A DNA stretch of 37,596 nt, taken from positions 1-37,596 of the forward strand of contig JACZUI010000026.1 in assembly GCA_022573225.1 (NCBI GenBank). Direction: 5' to 3'. Shown in pieces: positions 17,141 to 25,897 of the stretch. The position numbers and the translations under genes are program-made. The DNA comes from Acidobacteriota bacterium (lineage in GTDB: Bacteria > Actinomycetota > Acidimicrobiia > Spongiisociales > ZC4RG35). The notes beneath the pieces were generated by a model, which saw only the letters and a list, made by a program, of their open reading frames with translations, was not told where the DNA came from and did not search any database. Every line of letters starts with the position of its first letter. The stretch's first letter is position 1.

Positions 17141-17503
17141 TCAAGGACTCAACGCCTCGAGCGCTCGCTCGGGGTGTCCGGGATACAACGTGGCACGACG
17201 CGCGTCGTCAACTATGAGAGTCGATGGCACCGCGTCTACGCCCAACTTGCTGAAGGTGTCGGATGCTGTTTCCCACGCGATCTCGGTAAAGCCGCCCACC
17301 CCAAGGCCATCGGTCAGGGCTGTCTTTGCTGTGACGCAGTCGGCGCAGGATGACGAGGTGAACAGATACACACCGGGTGACATCGTGGTCGTCTTCCAGG
17401 CTCGGGGCTTGATGGTCGATCGAGATCTGATCTGGTGGGCAACACCTACGGCTACCACGCCGATAGCGGCGACGGCCAACAGACGAATCCAAACCTCAGC
17501 CAT
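17141..17503 (-). CDS. membrane-anchored thioredoxin-like protein
   Basis: A 120-residue protein with a single N-terminal membrane segment (about residues 5-24) and a small thioredoxin-like domain. The active-site pair is C53-A-D-C56 in LFTSSSCADCVTAK, and the cis-Pro motif is AVPSTLIVDD. The domain would face the outside of the cell. It overlaps the end of the DUF5719 gene by 8 bases. A role in reducing or forming disulfides in the co-encoded secreted protein, which has two Cys, is an inference from context. Confidence 0.8.
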   Translation of the reverse strand: MAEVWIRLLAVAAIGVVAVGVAHQIRSRSTIKPRAWKTTTMSPGVYLFTSSSCADCVTAKTALTDGLGVGGFTEIAWETASDTFSKLGVDAVPSTLIVDDARRATLYPGHPERALEALSP

Positions 17504-18785
17504 CGAGAACCGGGACTCCGGTGGCCAATGCGAGCGATGACTCCCGGATGGTCAGCCAGGTTGCGACGATCGGCACGTCTGATTCGATTGCCAAGCCGTC
17601 TGCCGAGATTTCCGAGACCTCATAGACGATCAGCGAGTCCGCCGGGACAGGGAATTGCTCGGCTGTGGTCGCCGATCGGCGTTCTGAGACGGTCACCGTG
17701 GCATCCTCGATGTCAGGATTGAGAATGTACACAAGAGTGGTGCTCTCCCCCACCGACGCCGCTCCCGGCATCAGCCACTTGGTTGATGGGGAGGTGGAAC
17801 CGGAGGTCAGACCTACACCGGAGTCTCGGTCGAGTCTGAGAAATGACGCTACCGGACCGGTCGAGATCACCCGTATCGCAACCTGCTGGTCGGTCAGGGT
17901 CGAAAGGTCCACGCTGATGATCCCTCTGCCGGGTATGACCCCCTCGATCATTGCCTCAACCAGCCCATCCGGTCCGTAAACGTCGATCTGATAGTTGACA
18001 TCGGCCGGCGAAGAGGTCGACACGATGACAGAGCGTCGACCCTCACCCCCCGGCGACACCAGAAACCAGTCCTGCTGAGGGGGAGTTGCGCTCCAAATCG
18101 CCGTGTCGATGTCGTTCGCGAATCTTCCGACTGGTATGACGCTGCCCCGAATCGTGTCGATGATGACCGAAAGGGTTGCCCTACCCGGAAGGATCTCAGC
18201 GAGATCGAGCACTATCGAAGATCGGGACGGAATTATCACGGTGGCAAGAGTGTCGCTCGACTCGATTCCGACCTCCGATACCACGGTCAGCTCCACCACC
18301 GCTTCGCCTGCGTAGGGGTTCATCAGCTGGAGTTCGAGGCTTTCGCCGCTCAGCGTCGAGCCACCCCCGAGAATGGTCTGGCGGGCAGGCGTCGAAGCAC
18401 AAGTGTTGGCCGAGAGAGTTTCCTCGCCAACAACGACGGAGCCGACACCGGTGTCGATGTCAGGCAGCTCGGCGAGGCCGGCAGCTATGCCGACCGCAGA
18501 AATGTCGACAACGGGGATCGATGTCGAGCCCGACGATCCCGTCTCGAATATCGTTGAACCGGTTGGCCGGCCACCTGCGAACGCGGTGAAGCGCCCGCGA
18601 CCGTTCACAACGGAAACGATGCCAAGGCTCGTGGTACGGCCTCGCCCCTCCTCAACAGCACAGACCGCGACGGCAGGCGGATCCGACGCAGCGATATCGC
18701 CGGGCACCGGCAACGGCGGCTGTGGGGTGAGGGCCGCTGCCACGGCCAATAGCCCTATCAGTGCCAGCATCAGGTAGCGCGTCAT
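17496..18785 (-). CDS. secreted DUF5719-family protein
   Basis: A 429-residue protein with a signal peptide or N-terminal anchor (MTRYLMLALIGLLAVAAALT) followed by a beta-rich extracytoplasmic domain. The sequence VAVCAVEEGRGR and the repeated short strands with segments such as SIVLDLAEILPGRATLSVII resemble the actinobacterial DUF5719 family. Two Cys (C42, C129) could form a disulfide. The function is unknown. ATG 18785 is chosen because it opens the signal peptide and overlaps the stop of the upstream glycosyltransferase gene (ATGA); the 80 extra codons upstream are antisense-like and unconserved. Homologues sit next to the same large glycosyltransferase in other Actinobacteria, pointing to a joint envelope role. 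Confidence 0.8.
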   Translation of the reverse strand: MTRYLMLALIGLLAVAAALTPQPPLPVPGDIAASDPPAVAVCAVEEGRGRTTSLGIVSVVNGRGRFTAFAGGRPTGSTIFETGSSGSTSIPVVDISAVGIAAGLAELPDIDTGVGSVVVGEETLSANTCASTPARQTILGGGSTLSGESLELQLMNPYAGEAVVELTVVSEVGIESSDTLATVIIPSRSSIVLDLAEILPGRATLSVIIDTIRGSVIPVGRFANDIDTAIWSATPPQQDWFLVSPGGEGRRSVIVSTSSPADVNYQIDVYGPDGLVEAMIEGVIPGRGIISVDLSTLTDQQVAIRVISTGPVASFLRLDRDSGVGLTSGSTSPSTKWLMPGAASVGESTTLVYILNPDIEDATVTVSERRSATTAEQFPVPADSLIVYEVSEISADGLAIESDVPIVATWLTIRESSLALATGVPVLDG

Positions 18786-21526
18786 CGGCGGAACCTCCCC
18801 ACTGCGAGCGACACCAGGGCCGCCAGCAGGACGCCGATGGCGGCCAGTGGAAGAACTCGTGATGGACCCGTCGATCTGAATCGCGCGACCCCCGCTTCGG
18901 CGGAAACCGATGTCGCCCAGCCGGCTTCGCCGCTTTCGGGGCTCCATCCTGGATCGAAGTTGGCGGAGATCGTGGTACGACCCGAAGAAGGTTCGCCGAC
19001 GAATCCCGCACCGTCTCTGCGCCACACCTCCACGTCCTCGTGAGCCAGAGGCATCGCAGCAGGATTCTCATAAACCGAGGATCCCGGAACGAGAGGTGTT
19101 GGGATCAGGTCGAGTTGGGCCGCGAGAATCTCTTCGAAATCGCCTGGACCCTCGGCGACAACGACCCATTCGATCGAGAAGTCGGCCAGTAGCTCGCCCG
19201 GGCGAAGTTCGGCACCGGTTGCTATGCGGCCAATCGCGGCACGGAGCTCGTCATCACCGGGCGCCGGCGGCGGCAGCCAGACTTCGTCGAGTGTGGTGCC
19301 TTCACCATCGAGGGTGCGATACCAAAACCCAGGACCGGGTCGGGCCTCACCAGGGATCTCAGATCGATTCTCCGAGACGACAAGTATTCGCCCGGCCCCT
19401 CCTTCGCCGGCCAGGGTTGATGCAAATCCGAGGCTGGCATTCGTATCTCCTTCGAGAAGACCCAGACGTCCGTCGGCAAGGCTTCCAACCGACAGCACGA
19501 CGATGTACACAGCCGTGGCGGCCGCGATCAGACGCAGCGGGTTTCGCGAAAGAAGGTCGAACGCGGCCGCAACCACAATGGCGCTTCCGAAGGAGGCGAT
19601 CACCAGCGCAGCCTCTTCTATTCCTGGGCCGACCACCGAGACACTGGACAGAAGGACACCGACCAACGCGAGGACTGCTCCAAGCGAGGCAAGACGACGG
19701 GTGCGGCCCGGAACGAGAATCATTGGGGCGGCAGCCAGGACTATGAGGATGGGCCAGAAACCGTCTATAGACAAGCCCACCCTGCGGTCGCCGTCGAGCA
19801 ACCACCCAGGGTCCGCCAACAAGAACCCGGCGGCCACCGCCAAACCCAGAATCGACGCTGCGCCCAGAATGAGTCTTCCCTCCGTTCCGCCGCTGAGCTT
19901 CCAGATGAGGAGGGAGAGAATCGGAACGACTACTAGCACCGGTGAGAAGGCTGCAAGGGCAAGTGCCCAGAGAATCGCCCAGCCGACATGGGTCCAGTAG
20001 CTCTTGCCACGATCAGAGTCATGAAGAAAGACCGACCTCACGCTCCATGGCAATAGGGCCGCGCCACCCAGGGCCAACCACGATCCAACGCCCGCAGCGA
20101 GGGCCGTCCCCGGCCCTGCCAGCAACACCAGTCCAGAGAGATATCTCCCTGGCCCCCGAAACCCGAGCCGACCCGCCAGACGACCCATACCAACCACCGC
20201 CAGGGCGGCGAATCCAAGTGTCAGAAGGTTTCGCGTCGCATCCTCCGCGCCGAACCAGAGGAGAGAAGCAAGACCGGTCAGCCCTGTCGAGGGGTGAACA
20301 GAATTCGGGGAGCCGAGTCCGGAGTCATTCCAACCACCAAGAAACCTGTCCAAAGCCGTACCGGGCGCCTCGAACGGAAAGCTGTAACCCGCTATGGGAG
20401 TTCCCCCGAGAAAGATCGACCTGGTCGCGAACACCACCACGACGGCAGCGAGAACCGCTCCCCAGATTCCAGGGCTGGCCCAAACCCTCCGAGTGCCTCG
20501 AATGAGGGCGTGATCCTCGTCGAACATGAAGAGGACCTGGTCGCTGAAATCCGAGCCAACCTCCCGAAGTCTGACACTCCCGCTTGCCTGGAACCTGAAC
20601 AGCTCCTCGTCGCCCACGGCCCTCACCCGACGAAACCTGCGCCGCGCCGCAACTGTCGATGGAAGGTGAATCAGGTTCCACCCGATCGCGGCGCCGTGCC
20701 GGGCAAGTGGACGCCAGCGCAACAGGAGCAGGCTCGCGACCGAGTCGATCAGGGCGACAATCAGCCCAAAGGGGATCACCCAGGCCAGTGTCAAGAGCCG
20801 ATATGCCTTGAGCATCGCCCGTTGTCGACCGGCCTGCTCGCGCCATCCCCGCTGCACTCCACACCTGCCCTGGTGATACACCTCGGACGAAGGCACGATG
20901 AGCACCCGCCCGCCGGCCAAACGCACTCTCTGCGAAAGATCGAGACCGGCAGCTCCGGGCTTCATCTGGGGATCAACTCCGGACAAGCCCTGCATCAGAT
21001 CACGACGGACCAACATGGAAACCGATGAGATGAAAGCCACCTCACGCACCACGTCGTACTGCTGAAGATCGACCTCACCCTCGTCGAGCCCGGAGTAGGG
21101 CTCGCCAAATATGTCCGTGGCGCTGCCGATCGACTCCAATTCCCCTCTTGTGCCCGCCACCAGGATCTTCGAGCCGCCCATAGAGGCCTCGCTTCGGTCC
21201 AATTCGCCAACGAGGGCTGCCAACGCGTCGGGTCTGGGTCTCGCGTCCGAATGAATCAACCACAGATAGTCGATTTCCGTCCCAGTCTCGGAGATCGCGT
21301 CCTCCATCGTCTCGTATCGGGTGACGCCCTCCTCGACCTCCATGTCCGGTGGGCCCACAATCTCCACCGACTCGACAGCTTCATAGACTTGCCTGGCGAT
21401 GGTCGCCAGCGCGGCGTGGAGGTCGGCACCCTCGACATGGGTGACTATCACCTTCACGCTGGGCGCGGGCGGCACTTGTTGAGATGTGGTGTTCTCCGCT
21501 GTTGGTGGGGTGGCGACATCGGTCAT
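18782..21526 (-). CDS. large GT2 glycosyltransferase with polytopic membrane domain
   Basis: A 914-residue two-part protein. Residues 1-250 form a divergent GT2 domain: VKVIVTHVEGADLHAALATI, then LWLIHSDARPRPDALAALV (an S-D-A-R donor-site motif), a YDVVREVAFISSVSMLVRRD acceptor region and GLDLSQRVRLAGGRVL. The rest has many hydrophobic segments and an extracytoplasmic tail, ending with a C-terminal helix before GRFRR. This matches large actinobacterial glycosyltransferases that extend lipid-linked or cell-wall polysaccharides. ATG 21526 is chosen; the open frame extends 122 codons further upstream but that part is antisense to cofD. Donor and acceptor are unknown. It heads a seven-gene minus-strand operon. 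Confidence 0.85.
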   Translation of the reverse strand: MTDVATPPTAENTTSQQVPPAPSVKVIVTHVEGADLHAALATIARQVYEAVESVEIVGPPDMEVEEGVTRYETMEDAISETGTEIDYLWLIHSDARPRPDALAALVGELDRSEASMGGSKILVAGTRGELESIGSATDIFGEPYSGLDEGEVDLQQYDVVREVAFISSVSMLVRRDLMQGLSGVDPQMKPGAAGLDLSQRVRLAGGRVLIVPSSEVYHQGRCGVQRGWREQAGRQRAMLKAYRLLTLAWVIPFGLIVALIDSVASLLLLRWRPLARHGAAIGWNLIHLPSTVAARRRFRRVRAVGDEELFRFQASGSVRLREVGSDFSDQVLFMFDEDHALIRGTRRVWASPGIWGAVLAAVVVVFATRSIFLGGTPIAGYSFPFEAPGTALDRFLGGWNDSGLGSPNSVHPSTGLTGLASLLWFGAEDATRNLLTLGFAALAVVGMGRLAGRLGFRGPGRYLSGLVLLAGPGTALAAGVGSWLALGGAALLPWSVRSVFLHDSDRGKSYWTHVGWAILWALALAAFSPVLVVVPILSLLIWKLSGGTEGRLILGAASILGLAVAAGFLLADPGWLLDGDRRVGLSIDGFWPILIVLAAAPMILVPGRTRRLASLGAVLALVGVLLSSVSVVGPGIEEAALVIASFGSAIVVAAAFDLLSRNPLRLIAAATAVYIVVLSVGSLADGRLGLLEGDTNASLGFASTLAGEGGAGRILVVSENRSEIPGEARPGPGFWYRTLDGEGTTLDEVWLPPPAPGDDELRAAIGRIATGAELRPGELLADFSIEWVVVAEGPGDFEEILAAQLDLIPTPLVPGSSVYENPAAMPLAHEDVEVWRRDGAGFVGEPSSGRTTISANFDPGWSPESGEAGWATSVSAEAGVARFRSTGPSRVLPLAAIGVLLAALVSLAVGRFRR

Positions 21527-21580
21527 GCGGAAGAACATTGTGAACCGGGATGAGACACTGAGCAATATCGGGACAAGCGA

Positions 21581-22492
21581 ATGAGGGTCGTTGTTCTCTC
21601 CGGCGGAGTAGGTGGGGCCAGGATGGCCAGGGGTTTCGACCGTCTCTCCGAGGTCGACCAGACGGTGATTGTGAACGTCGGGGACGACGAGACGACTCAT
21701 GGGCTCCACATCTCGCCCGACCTGGACACGGTGATCTACACACTGGCGCACAAGGAGGGGCCTCACGGATGGGGGCGAGCCGACGACACTTTCCACGCCA
21801 ATGACGAGTTGGGCCGTTTCGGGGTCAATAACAAGTTCAAGCTGGGAGACCGAGACTTGGCACTCAAGATCTTTCGAACGGAACGCCTGCAAACGGGCGA
21901 GTCGTTATCGGCAATTACCGAGCAAGCTCGAGCCGGATTCGGTATTTCCACTCGGGTGCTGCCGGCCACCGACCACCGACTACGGACTCAGATCAAGCTG
22001 CCGGACCAATCATGGATCTCGTTCCAGGAATACTTCGTACACCGCCGCCACACAGATGAGGTCACCGATCTTCGGTTTGCCGGCAGCGACCAGGCTGCGC
22101 CCGCGGCAGGTGTGCTGGAGTCGATCGTCGCGGCGGATCTTCTGGTCATAGCGCCGTCCAATCCCCCGTTGTCGATCTGGCCCATACTCGCCGTCGAGGG
22201 GATACGGGATGCCGTGGAACGACATCCCGCGACCGTGGCGGTTAGCCCCTTGATCGGCGGCAAGCCGGTCAGGGGCCCGGCCGACCGGGTTCTTGCCTCC
22301 TTGGGCTTGCCGGCCGGCAACGAAGGCGTGCTGGCTGCCTACCAGGGATTGCTTCAACTTCTGGTTATCGACGAAACGGACGCTGCGGACGCGCCGGACC
22401 TCGCCGTCGAGGTCTTAGTGGAGAACACCCTCATCGCCAACCCTGAGGCTGCAGCCAGGCTGGCCAGGGCGATAGTGGAGTCCCCTAACTGA
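21581..22492 (+). CDS. cofD: 2-phospho-L-lactate transferase CofD/FbiA
   Basis: CofD/FbiA joins the phospholactyl or phosphoenolpyruvyl group of its guanylylated donor to the deazaflavin Fo, making (dehydro)F420-0. Conserved parts are VVLSGGVGGARMARGF at the N-terminus, NVGDDETTHGLHISPDLDTV, the GWGRADDTF segment, LGDRDLALKIFRTERL, and IAPSNPPLSIWPILAVEGIR near residue 190. The length of 303 residues is close to family norm. ATG 21581 starts the first strand directly and leaves a divergent gap of 54 bases to the large glycosyltransferase. The stop overlaps cofE (TGATG). Confidence 0.96.
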   Translation: MRVVVLSGGVGGARMARGFDRLSEVDQTVIVNVGDDETTHGLHISPDLDTVIYTLAHKEGPHGWGRADDTFHANDELGRFGVNNKFKLGDRDLALKIFRTERLQTGESLSAITEQARAGFGISTRVLPATDHRLRTQIKLPDQSWISFQEYFVHRRHTDEVTDLRFAGSDQAAPAAGVLESIVAADLLVIAPSNPPLSIWPILAVEGIRDAVERHPATVAVSPLIGGKPVRGPADRVLASLGLPAGNEGVLAAYQGLLQLLVIDETDAADAPDLAVEVLVENTLIANPEAAARLARAIVESPN

Positions 22493-23190
22493 TGACCCTC
22501 CAGATCTTTCCGGTGACGGGTATCGGCGCCGTCCGTCCCGGCGACGACGTGGCCGGAATGCTTTCGGAAGCCCTCGAGCAATTGCGGCCCGTGTCCGGCG
22601 ACATCATCGTCGTCACCCACAAGATCGTCTCCAAGGCTGAGGGAGCCATTGTCGAGATCGAAGGTGATGAGGAGCAGTTCCGCAAGGAGCTCATCGAGAG
22701 CGAGGCGGTGTCGATCGTCCGACGGCGTGGCGATCTGATCATCGCGGAGACGCGCCATGGATTTGTGTGTGCCAATGCGGGGGTCGACAGAAGCAACGCC
22801 GAGCCGGGAACTATGGTCCTGCTTCCCCGCGATCCGGACCAATCGGCTCACCGGATCCGGCTGCGCCTGCAACGACATTTCTCGGCCGACCTGGGCGTGA
22901 TCATCTCCGACACGTTCGGGAGACCGTGGCGCCGGGGCTTGACGGACGTCGCAATCGGGGTGTCGGGAACTGCGGCCATCCTCGACCTCAAGGGAGAGAA
23001 GGATTGGGTTGGAAGGACCCTCGACGTCACCGAGGTGGCGGTGGCCGATGAGCTCGCTTCAGCAGCAGACCTGGTCATGGGCAAGGCGTCCGGAGTCCCC
23101 GCGGCGCTTATCCGGGGTCATGAGCCAGGCGCCGTCCCGGGAAGAGGATCAGATCTGGTGAGGCCGGTTGACGAGGATCTGTTCCGATGA
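22492..23190 (+). CDS. cofE: F420-0:gamma-glutamyl ligase CofE (FbiB N-terminal type)
   Basis: CofE adds glutamate residues through gamma-linkages to F420-0, the last step of coenzyme F420 synthesis. Motifs are PVTGIGAVRPGDDVAGML, VVTHKIVSKAEG, ETRHGFVCANAGVDRSN, LGVIISDTFGRPWRRGLTDV and VADELASAADLVMGKASGVP. The protein has 232 residues, i.e. only the ligase domain. In mycobacterial FbiB a nitroreductase-like domain that reduces dehydro-F420-0 is fused at the C-terminus; that domain is absent here and not found elsewhere in the window. The ATG overlaps the cofD stop, indicating coupling. Confidence 0.95.
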   Translation: MTLQIFPVTGIGAVRPGDDVAGMLSEALEQLRPVSGDIIVVTHKIVSKAEGAIVEIEGDEEQFRKELIESEAVSIVRRRGDLIIAETRHGFVCANAGVDRSNAEPGTMVLLPRDPDQSAHRIRLRLQRHFSADLGVIISDTFGRPWRRGLTDVAIGVSGTAAILDLKGEKDWVGRTLDVTEVAVADELASAADLVMGKASGVPAALIRGHEPGAVPGRGSDLVRPVDEDLFR

Positions 23191-23236
23191 TCACTCAAGA
23201 AAATGAACGTCATCCGAGAACAGGATCACAGTGGGC

Positions 23237-24511
23237 TCAGACGCCGGGACGGCCGAAACCCCAGTAGTCCAGACCGGCGGCTCGAACCTCCTTGGGATCG
23301 AGGAGGTTTCTCGTATCTACGACGCGGTACCCCCGCATGACATCGGCAACACGGCCCATCTCAACCGTCTTGAACTCTGGCCACTCCGTGGCGATCAGGA
23401 GAACGTCCGCATCGGCGGCAGCCGCCACAGGGTCTGTGGCCATTGTCAGCGTCTCTATGGAAGCTTCGGGGTCGTAAGCCACGACCTCAGCTCCTTCAGC
23501 CTGGAGGAGAGCGGCGATGCGGACCGCGGGAGACTCGCGCACATCATCGGTGCCCGCCTTGAACGCGATGCCCCACATCCCAACACGGCGTCCCTTCAGG
23601 CCGCCTCCCGCAGCCTGACGGACCTTCTCTGTCACCCGACGCCTCTGCTCCTCATCTGCGTGAATTACCGCACGAAGCAATTCAAAGTCATACCCGGCGT
23701 CTTCGGCGACTGCGATCAGGGCGGCAGTGTCCTTCGGGAAGCATGAACCCCCGTATCCCGGGCCCGGCTGGAGGAAATGCGGGCCAATTCGGTGATCCCT
23801 ACCGAGGCCATCGACCACATCGAGGACATCGGCACCTATGGCCTCGCAGACGTTGGCGAGAGCGTTGACGAAGGTCAGCCGCGTGGCCAGATAGGCGTTC
23901 GATGCGTACTTGATCATCTCGGCCGAAGTCGGATCGGTGACGACCACGTGGGTGTCGAGGTCGGAATAGAGACCTGCCACAGCCTGTGCTTCGGCCTCGT
24001 CCCAGGCGCCCACCACGATCCTGTCCGGATTGAGGAAGTCGGATACGGCCCGGCCCTCCCGCAAAAACTCGGGATGAGCAACGACTCGGGCCTGGCTGCC
24101 ATTGTCAGCAAGTCGCTTTCTGAGGGCAGCGACGGTGCCGGGAGGGACTGTCGACTTGATCACAAAGATCGCGTCGCTGGAGACCTCGTTGGCCAACTCA
24201 TCGATCACCGAGTTGATAAAACGGAGATCGGCCCGGCCATCCTCACCCTCGGGAGTGGGCAGGCAAAGAAAGACGAATTCTGCTCCTTCAACGGCTTCAA
24301 CATTGGACTGATGGAAGCTGACCCTGCCACTCGAGATCGACTCTCCTAGGAGCTCCTCGAGGCCCTCCTCGTAGATAGGCACCCCACCCGTCTGAAGTAA
24401 TTCAACCCTTTCCGCGTTGGCCTCGCCCAGCCGGATCATGTGTCCGAGGCTGGCCAGACCCGCGCCGGTAACCAGGCCAACGTAGCCGGCTCCGATAATG
24501 GCAACATTCAT
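23237..24511 (-). CDS. ugd: UDP-glucose 6-dehydrogenase
   Basis: The enzyme oxidises UDP-glucose twice with NAD to UDP-glucuronate, a precursor for acidic envelope sugars. It has the Rossmann motif GAGYVGLVTGAGLA (residues 7-20), VIKSTVPPGT (118-126), the catalytic Lys in KYASNAYLATR (K201) and the catalytic Cys C257 in GPGYGGSCFPKD, with WGIAFKAGTDDVRESP in the C-terminal NAD-like domain. ATG 24511 opens the Rossmann strand; ATG 24541 ten codons upstream is less likely. The protein is 424 residues. It is transcribed after the LCP gene with a gap of about 30 bases. Confidence 0.95.
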   Translation of the reverse strand: MNVAIIGAGYVGLVTGAGLASLGHMIRLGEANAERVELLQTGGVPIYEEGLEELLGESISSGRVSFHQSNVEAVEGAEFVFLCLPTPEGEDGRADLRFINSVIDELANEVSSDAIFVIKSTVPPGTVAALRKRLADNGSQARVVAHPEFLREGRAVSDFLNPDRIVVGAWDEAEAQAVAGLYSDLDTHVVVTDPTSAEMIKYASNAYLATRLTFVNALANVCEAIGADVLDVVDGLGRDHRIGPHFLQPGPGYGGSCFPKDTAALIAVAEDAGYDFELLRAVIHADEEQRRRVTEKVRQAAGGGLKGRRVGMWGIAFKAGTDDVRESPAVRIAALLQAEGAEVVAYDPEASIETLTMATDPVAAAADADVLLIATEWPEFKTVEMGRVADVMRGYRVVDTRNLLDPKEVRAAGLDYWGFGRPGV

Positions 24512-24544
24512 AGGAACCTCATGGTAAGGCGGCACAGCCACGAT

Positions 24545-25813
24545 TCAGGAAACATCAGAGCCGACTATCACGATGGCGTCGTAGCGATCGGCGACATATC
24601 CTGTCACCACAACACCAAATCCGAGCACCGAGGTGATCGACGCCCCAAGGTTGCTCCCGGACGGAACCACAACCGTGGTCACGCCGTACTCGCTGTTCTC
24701 GGCATCGCCGATGGAGACGATGGAGAATCCAGCCGCCTCGAGTTCCTGTGACATGCGGCCGGCCGCACCTCCCACGCCGTTGCCATTGAGAATCTGGAGC
24801 CGAAGAGGCGTGCTGGTGAGCTGCGCCCCATCAAGAAAATCCGAGATTGCTTGAGAGGCTTCCGGCTCCCGAGCCAACACCACAGAGGCACCCCCAATCC
24901 TTGCCCCATCGACTGGCAACGTCGTCGCCTCGATCTGGCCGGAGAGCAGGCCCCGGAAATCCCAGGCCAAGGCCGCCGCCGACGACCGAGCCAAGGATGC
25001 GTCAATGGTCATGTGTTGCGCAAGAGCTGAGGCAATGTCACCGGCTTCGGTGATTGAACTCGGCGTCTTCAACTCGACAAGTACCGCCCGTACCACCTCT
25101 TGCTGGCGCCTGGTGCGCCCGATGTCATCGGCATCAACGCTGACCCATGAACCATTCTGGAGCTCCTGGTACTTGCGAGATCGGGCATAAGCCAAGGCCA
25201 TGTCTCCGTCCAACATCTGGGTGCCGGCGTCGACGTCCAACCCAGACAAGAGATCTCGAGCCGGATACGGAAAAGCAATCTCGATTCCACCGATCTCGTC
25301 GACCATCGCCACAAATCCGGTGAATCCAACTTCGACATAATGATTGACCGGGATTCCGAGATTTTGCTGAATGGTCTCAACCATCAGCGCCGGACCGCCA
25401 AAGGCGTACGCCGCATTGATTTTCCCCTGGCCGTGGCCCGGAATGTCGACCCAAAGGTCTCGCGGAATGCTGAGAATGCGAGCCCCGTGTGTATCCGGGT
25501 CGAGGCGTACCAACATCACGACGTCGCTGCGCTGACCGCCGGCGCTGCCAAAGTTGGTTAAGTCATCCAGATCCGCCCGAGAGTCGCTACCCACCACCAG
25601 AAAGGTGAGGGTGTCACCAACAGGTGCTGAAAGAGCCGCGACGACTTCATCGTCGGTTGAGACGCTGGCAAGAACGTTCTGACCCGTGTTGATCGCCCAG
25701 AACAGGGCGAGCACAGCAAGGTTGGCCACGACAAGCATGGTGATGATCGTGACCTTGAGCCATTTTGGCAGCCCGCGGCGCGACGTCTTGGGGGAGGGAG
25801 AGGAGGAACTCAT
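24545..25813 (-). CDS. LytR-CpsA-Psr (LCP) family glycopolymer transferase with LytR_C domain
   Basis: LCP proteins transfer undecaprenyl-linked glycopolymers to peptidoglycan outside the membrane. This 422-residue protein has a basic cytoplasmic tail (SPKTSRRGLPKWLK), one membrane helix (about 21-43), then the LCP domain with the landmark GSDSRADL, MLVRLDPDTHGARILSIPRD (metal/pyrophosphate site), INAAYAFGGPALMVETIQQN and VGFTGFVAMVDEIGGI. The C-terminal LytR_C domain starts near LRLQILNGNGVGGAAG. Together with UDP-glucose dehydrogenase it suggests attachment of a glucuronate-containing glycopolymer, an inference from adjacency. Confidence 0.93.
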   Translation of the reverse strand: MSSSSPSPKTSRRGLPKWLKVTIITMLVVANLAVLALFWAINTGQNVLASVSTDDEVVAALSAPVGDTLTFLVVGSDSRADLDDLTNFGSAGGQRSDVVMLVRLDPDTHGARILSIPRDLWVDIPGHGQGKINAAYAFGGPALMVETIQQNLGIPVNHYVEVGFTGFVAMVDEIGGIEIAFPYPARDLLSGLDVDAGTQMLDGDMALAYARSRKYQELQNGSWVSVDADDIGRTRRQQEVVRAVLVELKTPSSITEAGDIASALAQHMTIDASLARSSAAALAWDFRGLLSGQIEATTLPVDGARIGGASVVLAREPEASQAISDFLDGAQLTSTPLRLQILNGNGVGGAAGRMSQELEAAGFSIVSIGDAENSEYGVTTVVVPSGSNLGASITSVLGFGVVVTGYVADRYDAIVIVGSDVS

Positions 25814-25897
25814 TGTCGTTGAGACGTCTGACAGGCTACCGGGGGTTCCGAGCCTATTAGAGATCAGATCAACGGATTCTCGGCCAGAGAGGCGCCG

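Noticed and set aside
21527-21892. Longer N-terminus (122 codons) of the large glycosyltransferase
   Set aside because: The added region is antisense to conserved cofD sequence and polar, while ATG 21526 precedes the domain.
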